A stretch of DNA of 64,000 nt from Dicyema japonicum (taxonomy: Eukaryota; Dicyemida; Rhombozoa; Dicyemidae), in contig RDEW01000008.1 in the NCBI GenBank assembly GCA_011109175.1, forward strand, positions 67,228 through 131,227. Direction: 5' to 3'. Under the pieces are notes generated by a model that had not been told where the DNA came from, did not search any database, and was given only the letters and a program-made list of their open reading frames with translations. The position numbers and the translations under genes were made by a program. Below, in pieces: positions 47,713-58,840 of this stretch (positions are counted from its first letter, which is position 1; each line of letters begins with the position of its first letter).

Positions 47713-48168
47713 TTAATGCAATCGTGTTCCCGGTTTTTCTATACGGCGCAGAATCATGGATATTGAAAAAGGCGGATAGACGAAAAATTTGATGCTTTTG
47801 AAGCTGTGGTACTGAAGGAGGTTACTAAGAATCCCTTGGACTTCCAAAATAACAAACATCGATGTACTCAAACGGGTAGAGACTGACATTTCGCTAGAAG
47901 GAAGATCGTAAAACACAGATTGGCGTTCTTTGGGCATGTTGTCCGCTCTGATTCACTGGAAAGAACCATTATGCTGAGCATATTACTGGGAAGAGAAGAC
48001 CTGGCCGACCAAGGACTCGGTAGCTATCCACGGTGGAAGACGTCACGGGAATGCCTATATCAAGGCTACTCCAAATTGCAACGGATCGGGAAGAGAGGAG
48101 GAAACTCGTTCATGAGATCTCCAAGGGTCGGACACGACTTAATTGGACAACATAACATAACATAGTGG
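47713..48168 (+). pseudogene. RTE/BovB-like 3' fragment
   Basis: Near-copy of 44415-44840: CAATCGTGTTCCCGGTTTTT opens it, and HRLAFFGHVVRSDSLERTIM LS then GREDLADQGLG (frame-shifted by a two-base loss). It ends shortly after CGACTTAATTGGACAACATA ACATA. 5' truncated. Confidence 0.8.
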
Positions 48169-48309
48169 AAAAAATAAATTTTAATTAGTTTTTTTTCTAT
48201 TTAAAAATTTATTTGTTTATTATTTTTTTAAAATTTTAATGTGGAAAATACATTTAAACCATGACTAATACATTCAAAGTGGATAAACAATTAAATAGAA
48301 CTCAGGCTA

Positions 48310-48510
48310 ATGACGTTCAATGTACGTGGAATATCGAAAGATTGGACAAGGAAAGTACTTTGTGACGATCTCGAGAAATACAAAATATCTATTGGCTGCC
48401 TACAAGAGACGAAAATCGAAAATAGACGCGATGAGACATGGAACAACTACCGACTGTTTCTCTTCCCAACAAGCACTACGGCATGGATGCAAATTTTCGC
48501 CAGATGGAAT
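48310..48510 (+). pseudogene. RTE-like endonuclease N-terminal fragment
   Basis: MTFNVRGISKDWTRKVLCDD LEKYKISIGCLQETKIE: the start of an APE-type endonuclease (TxNVRGL...L...I...CLQETK with catalytic Asn and Glu). It breaks at about 48450. It follows the 3' fragment at 47.7 kb, so the two are separate insertions and not one element. Confidence 0.75.
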
Positions 48511-49263
48511 GAATGATTGGATTTTTTCGAAATTTTCGCCAGGTAAAGAATTTTGACAAACCTAAACTTCTTTATTCAAAATCAATATATTTCGATTGAT
48601 CACGAGCCCAGTGTTCTGGAAGAGTCATCGTGTCATTCAATGGTCTCCTTCCAGCATTCCTGCACCCGCTTGATCAGCCTAATAAACATTGCCATGCTAT
48701 CATTAGAGGTAACTCATATTGCATGTTCAATGCCTGCAGACCACAATGGAGCCAGTTTTAGCAGTTTAGGGACTGAGTCTCTGATAACGCGAATTTCTAT
48801 GCATCAGAGGTATACTCCACAGCCACCGCAATAATTTTCGGTAGAGTGTTGCAACAAAAGCATCCAAATTCATGAGATTTCTAAACAAGCCCACGTACAA
48901 CCTTCAACTTCTGCTATAAAAAAGTTGAGTGGTCTGACTTCAGTAATTTCGTTGATATGTAATTGGTCAAGATCTCTTCACCACAAATACATTCGATAAT
49001 GAAGCCGCAAAAATTATCAGTGTGACTATTCAAAAGGCTGACAACATATTTATTCTATTCTCATCATACACGAATTTTTATACTCTCAATTCCCAAACAC
49101 TTACCCTTATTAAAGAAGAAACCTTATGAAAGACTTATAATCTTTGAAATTATTCCTTCAGGAATAGTATCGCCAACTAGCAGAGTACCAATTACGTGAA
49201 CCGGTAAGGCATTTAAACAGGAATTTATTATTGAAATAAATTTTTTTAAATGTAACATAAAAA

Positions 49264-49330
49264 TTGAGCAAATAGTCATATAGCGACCGCCCTGACTGTG
49301 TGCCTATTCATTCTTACAAAATTTTATGAA
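49264..49330 (+). repeat. copy of the 18240-18300 repeat
   Basis: TGAGCAAATAGTCATATAGC GACCGCCCTGACTG corresponds to 18240-18275. Non-coding. The neighbourhood 48830-49770 has no gene I can support. Confidence 0.5.
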
Positions 49331-49776
49331 AAAAACGGCCCGTTACCTTTTATGGGCCTCAAATTTTTTTTGTGGATTGGAATTTTGAGTTTTTGTGGCC
49401 AACTAACCATTAGGCTAGTTGACCATTATAGATTCAACTATATAATTAAATATTGATTAAAAAAAATTATTAATGAATTTAGTTAGGTTAACGCTGATGG
49501 ACAGTTTAAATATCATGAGTTCTGCCTCGATGTCTTCATTTGGGTATTTCTTAAACCGGTAATTTACAATAAGCAGAAAATAGAAAGAAAAGTTATATTG
49601 TGGAACATTGTACTCTTAATGTATCATTACTTCATGATCTGAGTAGTCTAATGTAATCTACGAAAGTCCCATTTCTTTTTGGAATATTCATCTTTTAAAA
49701 CAAGAGATTAAACGCTTCTAAGACGTTGCGGATAAAATCGTCCTCAAACGTAAGATAGCGCTGTAAATTGCAAATA

Positions 49777-51679
49777 CAGTCGAACCCCGCCCCAATAAAA
49801 CCCCCGCCTTGAGGCACCCTCGCTTTTTGGGGCGATTTTATTTTCTAGTACATTTTCCATTAATAATTTCCAAATTTGGAAATTATTAAAACCCCAGTAT
49901 GGGGCACTTTACTAATTTATTTTAATATTTTATTACATAATATTATTTTGAATAATATTATTTTTGAACACGTGATAATTGTCTTTGTGTAATGCCTTCC
50001 AAAATTTCTATTGAAACAAAAATTAAAATTGCAAAGTGTCTACAAACTTCTTCTGAAAGAGAAGTTGCAAAAAAATTCAAGATAAGCAAAGGCACTATTT
50101 CCCGAATCAAAAAAAACATTTCTTCTTTCATTAATACCGGATCAGTCATTTCAAGATTAGTTCAAATAGATGAAGTTAAACCAGTTTCTAATGAAGTCAA
50201 TCAATTTGAAAAACTTGACGAATTAACTTTTAATGCTTTTCGTCGTTTGAGGGATGATTCCTTTTCTATTTCGGGTACTTTAATCAAAGCCATCGCGAAA
50301 AAAATATCGACAAAATTGAATTATTCAACATCTTTTAAAGCCTCAAACGGTTGGTTAGACAGATTTAAGAAGAGACATGATCTGGTTTTTAAAGCCATTT
50401 GTGGTGAAAAAAATTCAGCAGATAAAAGTAATTTGGCAAATTTTTTCTTTCAATTCGATAATTTGTTGAAAACTTATGGTCATGAAAATATTTTTAACTG
50501 TGATGAAACATCATTGTATGTTAAAAAATTTCCTTCAAGATCTTATGTCGAATCTATAGAAACATGTCATGGTACAAAATTCAGTAAAGAAAGAGTAACA
50601 GTTCTCCTTTGCTGTAATGCAGCAGGAAATAAATTAAGACCCCTTGTTATTGGAAAATACAAATCACCACGTTGTATGAAAAGTTTGCTTAATTATATTT
50701 TAACATAGATTTTGATTGTGAAAAATTCGGTATTTTATATGCAGCGTCAAAAAATTCCTGGATGAATAGAGAAATTTTCAAAATGTGGCTTTCAAAGATT
50801 AACGACGACTTTCTCTCACAAGATAGAAAAATACTTTTAATAATGCTACATGCCATTATTTATTGGAATACTCAAATTTTAAATTGTTTTTTCTTCCGAA
50901 AAACACAACATCTTTGATTCAACCTTTAGACATGGGTATAATAAAGTGTTTTAAAGTACATAAACTTCCTAATGGATTTTATGATCAATTTGGAAGAAGA
51001 TACAACAATTAATCTTAAATCTTTGAAAAATATAGATATGCGACAGATTATGGTACTTGTTAAAAAAGCGTGGATGGAAGTTAAAGAAGCAACAATAATT
51101 AATTGTTGGAAGAAAATTGAGGAAAATAGAGAAGAATCAGTTGAAGATAAAAATTGTGGGGAAGAACTCCTGGAAGAAATAGTATCTGAAGTAATATCTG
51201 AAGAAAACGAAGATCTAGTCAAGAGTTGCGAGTTTTATAATGGAGTTGACACAGAGGACAAAACAACGATATCAGAAACTTATGAAATGATGGATAAGTT
51301 AGAAAATGTAGCTCAAAATACATCTTTTGAGACATTACAAAAATATTATGAGTTTAGATTTCAACTTGGAAAAGATCTAAGAAATAAAAAAAATTTGAAA
51401 TTGACTGATTATTTCAAAAAAATGCTTTAAAAATAATGATTTGTTAATTAATAAAAATCGAATAAAAAACATAGAATAAAAATCTATCAAACTATAGAGC
51501 AAAAAATCACAACTTATTTTATAAACACTTTGGAAGAAGTGAAGAAGTTCCTTTTTCGCAAAGTAAACAAAAATTTAAGTTAAATCAACCATAAATCAAT
51601 AGTTTGAACCAAACCCCGGTTTTGGAGGGCACCCCCGCTTTTTGGGGCACTTTGATGCCCCACCCCGGGGTTTCGACTC
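49777..51679 (+). mobile_element. pogo/Tigger-like DNA transposon, nearly complete, with TIRs and TA duplication
   Basis: The left end CAGTCGAACCCCGCCCCAAT (49777) and the right end, reading inward GAGTCGAAACCCCGGGGTGG (from 51679), are imperfect inverted repeats. Both are flanked by TA (49775-49776 and 51680-51681), the target duplication of the Tc1/mariner superfamily. The ends contain GC-rich CCCCGCTTTTTGGGGC-type blocks quite unlike the A+T-rich interior. The transposase lies inside on the same strand. Confidence 0.9.
49992..51430 (+). pseudogene. pogo/Tigger transposase, two frame breaks
   Basis: ATG 49992. HTH (EREVAKKFKISKGTISRIKK, residues about 18-37), CENP-B-type second DNA-binding domain (SFKASNGWLDRFKKRHDLVF, about 115-134), then the DDE domain beginning IFNCDETSLYVKKFPSR with the first catalytic Asp; the first frame stops at 50708. 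Conserved sequence resumes in another frame with FKLFFLPKNTTSLIQPLDMG IIKCFK (about 50878-50955), and from 50972 in a third frame (TINLKSLKNIDMRQIMVLVK KAW) to 51430. The DNA(P/A)xH segment (about 50843-50860) is degraded. The transposase is therefore probably inactive, though its ends look recent. Confidence 0.85.
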
Positions 51680-51874
51680 TACTAAGAAGTCTATCTGTCT
51701 GGCTGTTCGGATTAATCTCTTTATACTTTGCCTACCTTTCTCGGAAACCCGAGAATTATAAATTTACTAGTTAATTGGCCCAAAACTCAAAGTAATTGCG
51801 TATTTTTTTGTCCATGTGTTCCTTTATGAGTCTACGACTACCAATCCTAGAAAGCTCCCTAGAATCCAACTGGC

Positions 51875-52900
51875 ACTATAAATAAGCAATTTACACAAGA
51901 TCGCTACTTTTTCGATTAACAGTATGTTAGTAATCCGTACCTCTCTAACACGCAGAAGGCCAGCTTCCATCAAGCTTCCGGACTTACGGATCGGAGAATA
52001 TCCTCGTGGAAAAAATTTCTATATCTTTCATAGCAACTAAAAATCACTTATCCAACTGCAAGAGCTTCATCTCAAAATCCCTCTAGGAGGTATCGATTTA
52101 CTAATAATCTAACTTTAGATCTCCGATTTGAAATTTTCAATAATCTACATATGCTCTAATTTATAACCTCTTTTATAGATTGAAGAACCATTTTCTGTGG
52201 TAGAATCACTGTCTTTAAAAAATTGCTGAAATTACGGAGAGATATAATCATGAGCCGGGTGGCTTAGTGGTTAGGTGTCGGGCTTAAGTGGCTTAGGCTA
52301 CGGGTTCGAATCTCGCTGCTGTTCACCTGGTGGAAGGTTCCACGCATCTACGATGCAGAAATGGTTTGACGAGTGACGCCGTCACCAGTGAATACTCACT
52401 GCGGAACTGGATTGTCTAGAAAGGACACTCACACAAGAAAAAGAAAAAAAGAAGTGAAAATCATTCCTTGGTTCTACGATTAGTTAAAATTAAACTGTTC
52501 TACTTAAATAAAGTGTGTGTCCTGCCTATGCGGAGCTATAAAATACTATGGCTCTCGTGAAAAGGCTTTATTATTATTATAATATAATCATTATGGCTTT
52601 CGTGAAAGTGCCTTAATAATAATAGTGGATCGCTTAAATAAAATAAACTACTGGGAGCTTCCAATTACAGTGTAAGATCCCATCATTTTACTTTAGAAGT
52701 AAATATATTTCATCATCTCAAATCTGTTCGAATAAGATAGAAATGTTTACTTGTGTTTACTTTTAGCTTTACAGATTTACTAATTTTGAGAAAGAATGTT
52801 ATAGCACGATTAAATCAGCTACCATTAATGTCAACATTGGATAAACCTCTGGCAGAGCCAAGGGGGCTTGTAATGCTAGATAACAAACGACACCGATTCC
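51875..52900 (-). repeat. dispersed repeat (reverse copy of 31915-32435), split by a SINE
   Basis: Reads on the plus strand as TCATCTCAAAATCCCTCTAG (about 52066), CTGAAATTACGGA (about 52225), and after the SINE ACTAATTTTGAGAAAGAATG, GATTAAATCAGCTACCATTA, CCTCTGGCAGAGCCAAGGGG GCTTGTAATG (to about 52875). Aligned with the other copy, sequence on the two sides of 52242-52620 is contiguous, which dates the SINE as later than this repeat. Confidence 0.85.
52252..52581 (+). mobile_element. full-length tRNA-derived SINE with 10-bp target-site duplication
   Basis: Flanked by ATATAATCAT at 52242-52251 and 52582-52591. The head GAGCCGGGTGGCTTAGTGGT (A box TGGCTTAGTGGTTAGG) and GGGTTCGAATCTCGC (B box, about 52304-52318) show a pol III promoter. 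The body has GGAAGGTTCCACGCATCTAC (perfect-hairpin-like GGAAGGTTCC), GACGAGTGACGCCGTCACCA, an A-rich AAGAAAAAGAAAAAAAG stretch, and a (TTA)n tail. A second, decayed tail follows at 52592-52625 (ATGGCTTTCGTGAAAGTGCC), suggesting insertion next to an older copy's 3' end. Confidence 0.92.
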
Positions 52901-53045
52901 TAGACGACTTAAGAATCCGATTCGCTAGACGCTAAAATATTCCTGGACGATTCCCTAGGCGCAAAGAAGCCAGACGTCTCAACAACGAGTGGAACACAAA
53001 AAATCCTAGGCTAGAACCGCGTACTTTCCCTGTTTTAACCTCTTG
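52890..53045 (+). repeat. dispersed repeat shared with 57095-57240
   Basis: Shared blocks: CCGATTCCCTAG-like opening, GGCGCAA, CCAGACGTCTCAAC, GCGAGTG-type, AAAAAATCCT, and CGCGTACTTT. No ORF. Probably the same family as the palindrome-bearing repeat at 21138-21225, since at 57003-57240 the two occur side by side. Confidence 0.65.
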
Positions 53046-53462
53046 ACCTTTTCAGCAGCCGAACAGGGTCCAGAGAAATCTGGAGTAAATTTCAAAGAAC
53101 TATTAGGTAAATTAGTTCTTTTATTTTTAATACGTTTCAGATATTTCCTGGTAAAGCTATTTTTGTTGAAAAAAATAAATATTTAAATAGAAGCCAATAT
53201 GCGAACCAGACATTCAAGAAAATCCCGAAACTTGCAATAAAAGTGTTTTATTTCTATTATTAAAGATTGTGAGTTACGGATTAAAGTTGAGAGGAAATAT
53301 CTTCTCCGTATTATAAAATAATTAATAGAAAGATAGGAGTAAATCGATCAAAGTATTAATTAGTTTTAGTTTCCTTAGATAAAATTGATTGTTGATACAA
53401 CCCGATAAACAATAAATCCCTGGTCTTCATAAAAAATCGGACGTAGTCCTCGCTCGGAAGCC

Positions 53463-53840
53463 ATGATGACCTCAAAACGCAATAGGTCATCCAGATATCA
53501 CAAATACGACCTTCACGCAAGTGAGCTTTCGCTTCTCTACGATTGTCAAGTAAAGATTATTCCACTGGTTATGGAGTTATCTCGAAATGCTTCAAAAACT
53601 ATATGGATGAGCTGTCTGTTGAAGGAGCAACGAGAACTTACATCCAGTCAGTTGTATTTAAAAGGCTCTCGAAAGCATGCTAATTGAACACAAACAGGAT
53701 TAAAGTTTCTGATGAAGAGTACACCTCTGCTACCTCTCAACGTGTAAAACTGGCATGCCGTGAGGACATCCCACAGGACTCTAACAGAGATATTTTGACT
53801 GACTCTGATGTGGAAATGAGAATACCATGGAGTTGATGGC
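53463..53840 (+). CDS. unidentified host gene fragment
   Basis: MMTSKRNRSSRYHKYDLHAS ELSLLYDCQ opens at 53463. Further coding-like stretches follow in other frames: YMDELSVEGATRTYIQSVVF KRLSKHA (about 53602-53680) and RIKVSDEEYTSATSQRVKLA then REDIPQDSNRDILTDSDVEM RIPWS, stop near 53836. A short intron between about 53550 and 53600 is likely but I could not fix it. Family unknown. Confidence 0.4.
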
Positions 53841-54269
53841 ACACTCTTCTTCTAAGAGAAGGAAAAGGATTACTAGCAATCTGGATTAAAATTTTATTAA
53901 TTAGATAATTTACTCGTTTTGCTTGTTAATCATTTGGTTTTCTTTTATTGAATTTTTAAGGATATATTTCAATTAAAAATGTTAAAAGGGGACTTATTTT
54001 AGGAAGATTGAATTGCCATGCTGTTTCCTTCAATAATAGCTATAGAGATACTCTCGAGCCACCCAGTCTCACGTAGATACTTGGTCACCCTTTTATGAAC
54101 TATCATCCGCTTTTGGGTCAACGTCTCAAGAGAAAATGGGACAAACAAGCGATCCTTCGAAACGCTTCGATACTTCCTCCTCTTTTGATGATTTTTTAAT
54201 TAATTTTATTTTTGACATTGAAGAATCGCGTCTACGGCTTGATCACGACAATGTTCTCCTAGTCTCGAC

Positions 54270-54430
54270 GATGTAAAGAGAGCTGATGGACTTTTCAGTA
54301 ATGGTCTACAGGTGGTAAGACGGTCCATGTTTTGTTTCAATCGTGAAGTAGCATTCTGGATGTTCACATCGAGTGAAACTGTGACGATGTCGTCAGCATA
54401 AATGAGAAGGATGTTTGGTTTGTAGAGAAA
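54270..54430 (-). pseudogene. Jockey-like RT fragment with YADD
   Basis: Minus strand: LYKPNILLIYADDIVTVSLD then VNIQNATSRLKQNMDRLTT. This is RT motif C (YADD) with its following helix. Motif B debris (LFNLFMGDFS) is in a neighbouring frame at about 54430-54460. Confidence 0.65.
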
Positions 54431-55099
54431 TCTCCCATAAATAGATTGAATAAAAAATGGAAACTATGAAAATCTTTGGAAACATCATTAAGAAGTTGAG
54501 AAATATATTTGGTGTCCGATGCAAACAAGATCCCCCGACCGCTATTGAGGATAGGAGTCATTCAAACTGAATTTGTCATTATCCTCGTCTAGTTTCGTTA
54601 AGAAGTAACCATTATTGATTACAATTTTCCTGGAGAAGCTTTTAGGCGGTTATTGAGAATCAAAAAAAACCAGGTTCACTGTCTCTATTATGGTTCGTAT
54701 GATCTTTATCTGGAATAATGAGATCGTCAGGGAAGGACAAAATGATTGAGTTTGGGGTAACTAAAAGACGAAGGGAGGTAAATGATTTTTTTGGGATTTC
54801 TTCTATTGCTGTAGGGTTTGATGATTTTCAGTTTTCTTTGTGATAAAAGTTCCGACTTCCTTTGTTCTTTGTGTGAAACGGATTCGATTTACTGTTGTAA
54901 ACACGATCCACTTCAACTTTTGGTTTCTGAGCTCTTTGGCCTTTATTTCATTATTCAATGCTCTGATCCGAAGTTTCATTTCTTAGGTGATCCGGTTAGA
55001 TTTTTTGAGATGATTTAGTTCTTTAATTTAATCACGAGAAAGGATAAGGAATATCGTCTAATTAAGTGATCCCGGTGTCCACACCAGTTCTTTTCCTGT

Positions 55100-55345
55100 A
55101 GTTAATTTTGGTTTGATATCCTGCCCGAGGAGATGATCAGGAGACTTTGCCATCTTGAGGAAGTCCCAGTTGCGTTTATCTTGAGGATGTATTCCATAAT
55201 TGTGGGAACGTTTAGTGTTCTCCGTAGTAACGAAGTGGACACCTTTTTCGACGATCTCATTAATATTCTGAGACATCGGTTTTGTAACACCTCCAGCTTG
55301 CTCCGAGCTGAGAGTGATAACGGGCCAATCCATGCAGCACAAACG
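55100..55345 (-). pseudogene. Jockey-like element C-terminal fragment
   Basis: LQNRCLRILMRSSKKVSTSL LRRTLNVPTIMEYI matches the C-terminal QNRxLRxIxGxxxxxxxxxLHxxLxxP block of Jockey RTs. Because it lies upstream (minus-strand sense) of the YADD fragment at 54.3 kb, the two cannot be one element in original order. Confidence 0.65.
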
Positions 55346-55999
55346 TACTCGATACTCTGTGGAACAAATTATTTATATAGAAGCTCTAACGATTGGCGGG
55401 AAGATATTGGGGAGTGCATAAAAGCCTTGAGAATTCCATTTTTGGATTCTCGTGGTTACCAGGTCCACTTAATGAGTGAATGAAAGGAGAGGATCCAGTA
55501 TCTCAAAAAAATGAAATGGTCTTCTTAATGGGGTTCAGGGAATTATACAATTTTATTTCTGGCGTTGCCCGTATTTCTTTTTGTTATGAGGTAAACGTCG
55601 TTACATGTGACTTTCCAGGTGATATATTTAGCCGGTTCTTAAAGAACCAAACACCCACCAGGTTTAATGTCTCTTCCACGTGTCGTCTTCTCGACTCTTG
55701 GATATTTTACTGCAATCAGTTGGATTAATAAAAAAAATTTCTATTTTTATCCATTTTGATATTTACCAAAAACCTTATTGGAAACCCTGGAATTCATTGG
55801 GAATCTATAAAGAACCACTTAATATGTCGCGAGCGCTGAGCGTGATGACAGTGCCAACATCTGTCATGTTAATTGCAAATTAATCAATTCTTAAGTTTCG
55901 GAATAATTTGTGCATTTTTTTTAAATAAAATCATTATTTTTACTAATAGAAATTAATCTTAGGTAACGCACTAATCACGTTGTTCTGATGCCTTAAAAA

Positions 56000-56965
56000 G
56001 TTACCACAAAAATACTGAAGAGTACAACATAATAAAATCCATCCTCGAAAGACACGAACTGAATATATTAGCTTCTCGGAAGTTCAAACTAAAAAAGAAA
56101 GCTGAAAACTTCGTTTTAATAAACAGAAAGCTCTATCTTCAAGATTCTTCAACTAATCATAGGCTTGTAATTGCCTCAACCAACACAGAGGAGATGCGGA
56201 TAATTGCAAAAGAGATCCATGACGCTAACATTGTGGACACAATGCATTAGAAGAATTGTATGGAAAACAATTTTGTTTTGTTAAAAGAAATGTCATTCGT
56301 CAGGTGCTAAGAAACTGCGATATATGCCAGTCTGCAGTGCCACTGAAACAATATGACGATGAGAGTCATATTTTTGCTGATGTACAAAATGAGAGATTTC
56401 AGGTTTATATGATTGATCGAAAAATGTATAAAATTATGTTATTTTCAAGGTTTGTAAATGATAATGATCAATTTTCTTGGTTGTTGACTGTCATTGACGT
56501 CTATTCGAGATATGTCATCACAAGGAATCTTAGAAATAAAAGTGGCAAAGTCGCTGAAAAATTAAACGACATTTTCATGGATTATGCAGATATTTACAGT
56601 CTGATAACGGGACAGAATTCAGAAATCTTCACATTTCTAATTTATGTGAAGAATTCGAAATTACTCAAATTCATGGAAGGCCAAACATTCCTCAGAGTCA
56701 GAAGATAGTTGAACGATTTAATTAGACGATCACAAGAAGTTTATCCAAATTGATGACTTCGGATGAAAAAAAGAGTGGATAAAACACATTAGAAAGGCGG
56801 TATTTTTGTACAATCAGAAAGCTCGTCATGTAAATTGCATTTTTTATTTTTTAGGCATTAGTCTATTCAAAAGATATCGTGGTATTCCTGGATTCCACAC
56901 AGTTGAGTAATCAGATGTTGAGAAAAATCCAAAAAGTTTTAAAATGGAAGAATTGGAAGTATTTT
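56000..56965 (+). pseudogene. integrase (rve/KRBA2-Ginger-like) relic with H2C2 zinc finger
   Basis: Fragments: KSILERHELNILASRKFKLK, LVIASTNTEEMRIIAKEIHD (H2C2 His region), VIRQVLRNCDICQSAVPLK (Cys-x2-Cys of the finger), DNDQFSWLLTVIDVYSRYVI TRNLRNKSGKVAEKLNDIF (catalytic core around the first Asp: VIDVYSRY), then MTSDEKK and IKHIRKAVFLYNQKARHVN in another frame. Stops occur at about 56248 and 56707 and further shifts follow. No LTRs or long TIRs were found, so I cannot tell a Ginger DNA transposon from a domesticated or retroelement integrase. Confidence 0.75.
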
Positions 56966-57002
56966 ATTGAAGAAAGAAAATAAAGTAACGGTTATATAGA
57001 AA

Positions 57003-57245
57003 CTGCCCTGCGTGGTTATTCCCTCTCAGGATAGCGAGCGAGATTCGCTCAAATAACCAGCAGCGCTCACGAGGGTCTCCTTTTCGTGTAGCGATCCGAT
57101 TCCCTAGACTAATCAAGAATTCCAGCGTCGCAGGCGCAAGGGAACCAGACGTCTCAACGGCGAGTGTACAAACAAAAAATCCTTGGACAGGAGCGCGTAC
57201 TTTTTTCCGTTCTCGGTTTTCTCAGGCACTCTGGAGTAGGTTGCA
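57003..57245 (-). repeat. composite dispersed repeat (palindrome unit plus 52890-type unit)
   Basis: 57003-57090 is the reverse complement of 21138-21225, and 57095-57240 matches 52890-53045. The hairpin GAGCGAGATTCGCTC (about 57041) is retained. Non-coding. Confidence 0.65.
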
Positions 57246-57829
57246 AGAAGCAAATGTGTCGGTGCAGGTTATAATTATTTTTAAATTTTAAGTTAAAAAC
57301 TCGATTTTTGGAACAACCTCGGTTTTAGCTTGGTGCTTAAAATCGAAGTCGGACTGTATAAAGTAAAATTCTTTATTCTTGGAAAACAGCAGTTACGAAA
57401 TTTTAGAGGTAGCTTCATAATTTTTTTGTTCAACCAAAACTGTTCTAATGTGAGATTATCATTTTTATGTAAACCTTTTGATGTCTCATCAATTTGAAAG
57501 TTTGGGTAAGTTAAAAACATTCCGTGTCTCCCTAGTTTGCATAACTAATCCAGGATCTACCTTTTGCTGGAAACATTACTACACATTTGAGTTATCTATT
57601 TTAAAATTACAAAACAAAAGCAAACTCACTTGTATGACAGTGTTTCATTACAAAACTAAACTTGTGGAAGTCACAGTTTTTTTCAGTTAGGAAAATGAAA
57701 TTTGGTTCAAAACTCAAAACCCATGCCAATTTTGAATCTGTACTCACATTCGCTTAATATGAGAGTCACCAGGAGTTATTGTTAAAAGAGTTCCAAGATT
57801 TAGTGATTTCTCATTATTTAATGACAATT

Positions 57830-57995
57830 TGCATTATTCTCGAAGATTAGACAATGTTCGGTTCTACATATCTGTGAACAGTTGTTTTCCTTTATTAAAT
57901 CAGCAACATCTCAGAGAACAAGGCTGACTGATGAACATTTGTCATTTCTGAACTGGGTAGGAACTGCAAATACAATAATGTCATAAAAATAGGCG
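57830..57995 (+). pseudogene. hAT transposase dimerisation domain (GTF2IRD2/EPM2AIP1-like)
   Basis: Plus strand: STYLCEQLFSFIKSATS-type sequence (reading HICEQLFSFIKSATSQRTR then LTDEHLSFLNW) with a stop after ANTIMS near 57984. CEQLFS...LTDEHL is typical of the GTF2IRD2/EPM2AIP1 branch of hAT, which differs from the copies at 25.8 and 32.4 kb. Confidence 0.7.
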
Positions 57996-58840
57996 CCAAA
58001 CCTCTGGAGCCGTTGAGTCGGCTTGCAAATTATTAAATACACTTCAATAAGATTACGGTGTTTTCAGATTTGTTATGTGGTACGCTTGTATTCACAAAAT
58101 ATCTTATGCGCCACCTTGAACTTTTTGAGTTTGACATGCTGCTTTAAAGAACTTTTTTTTAATTTTTTGGTTCCTTAGGACCAACTATGGAAGAATTTCA
58201 GATAGCGACCCGATTTAACAATTCAGTAAAGATTGTCTCTCTTCCTAAATGCTATCAAAACTAGGGTTAATATCTTACAGAACCATTCAATTGTTTTATA
58301 TTCAATCATATTTATTTTAATTAACCGATTCATTGTGTGACAACTAAATGTTACAGACATTCTTAACGGATTTATCACTAATGAACATTTCTTGGTCTAC
58401 CCTATTATAATTCCATCATCTATTACCATTGGGAAGATGATAAGAGTTATATTCAAAATAAATTACGAGGAATCCATACATAGTTTGCTCCTACAGTGTA
58501 CATCAAATTAATATCTTTAACAGAGATCTTTCTTATGTCTGGGTATAACATCAAAGATGTTCTGAAGATCTCGTCATTATATGTTAATCTTACAATTGAA
58601 TTACAAATAATATTAAAATATTTATGATTTTAAATAAAAAATAATTTATTATATTCGTTTCCAACCTTCCTGGAATTTTAAAAATTGTCTGAGAGACTTG
58701 ATCGACTGTTTTGTGATTTTATTTTTATAATAAAATTCATGATCAGTCATTGAAAGTTCAACTTGATTAGTCATTTTAACATCATCGAAGAGTTCTATGT
58801 TAAATACATATTCAAACCAATATTTTCTTCATTTTCACAT

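Noticed and set aside
49992-50708. Host CENP-B-like gene
   Set aside because: The ORF lies between terminal inverted repeats with TA duplications and its DDE part continues in broken frames, so it is a transposase.
52252-52330. tRNA gene
   Set aside because: A and B boxes are present, but the unit continues into a SINE body and tail and is flanked by target duplications. The acceptor stem does not close.
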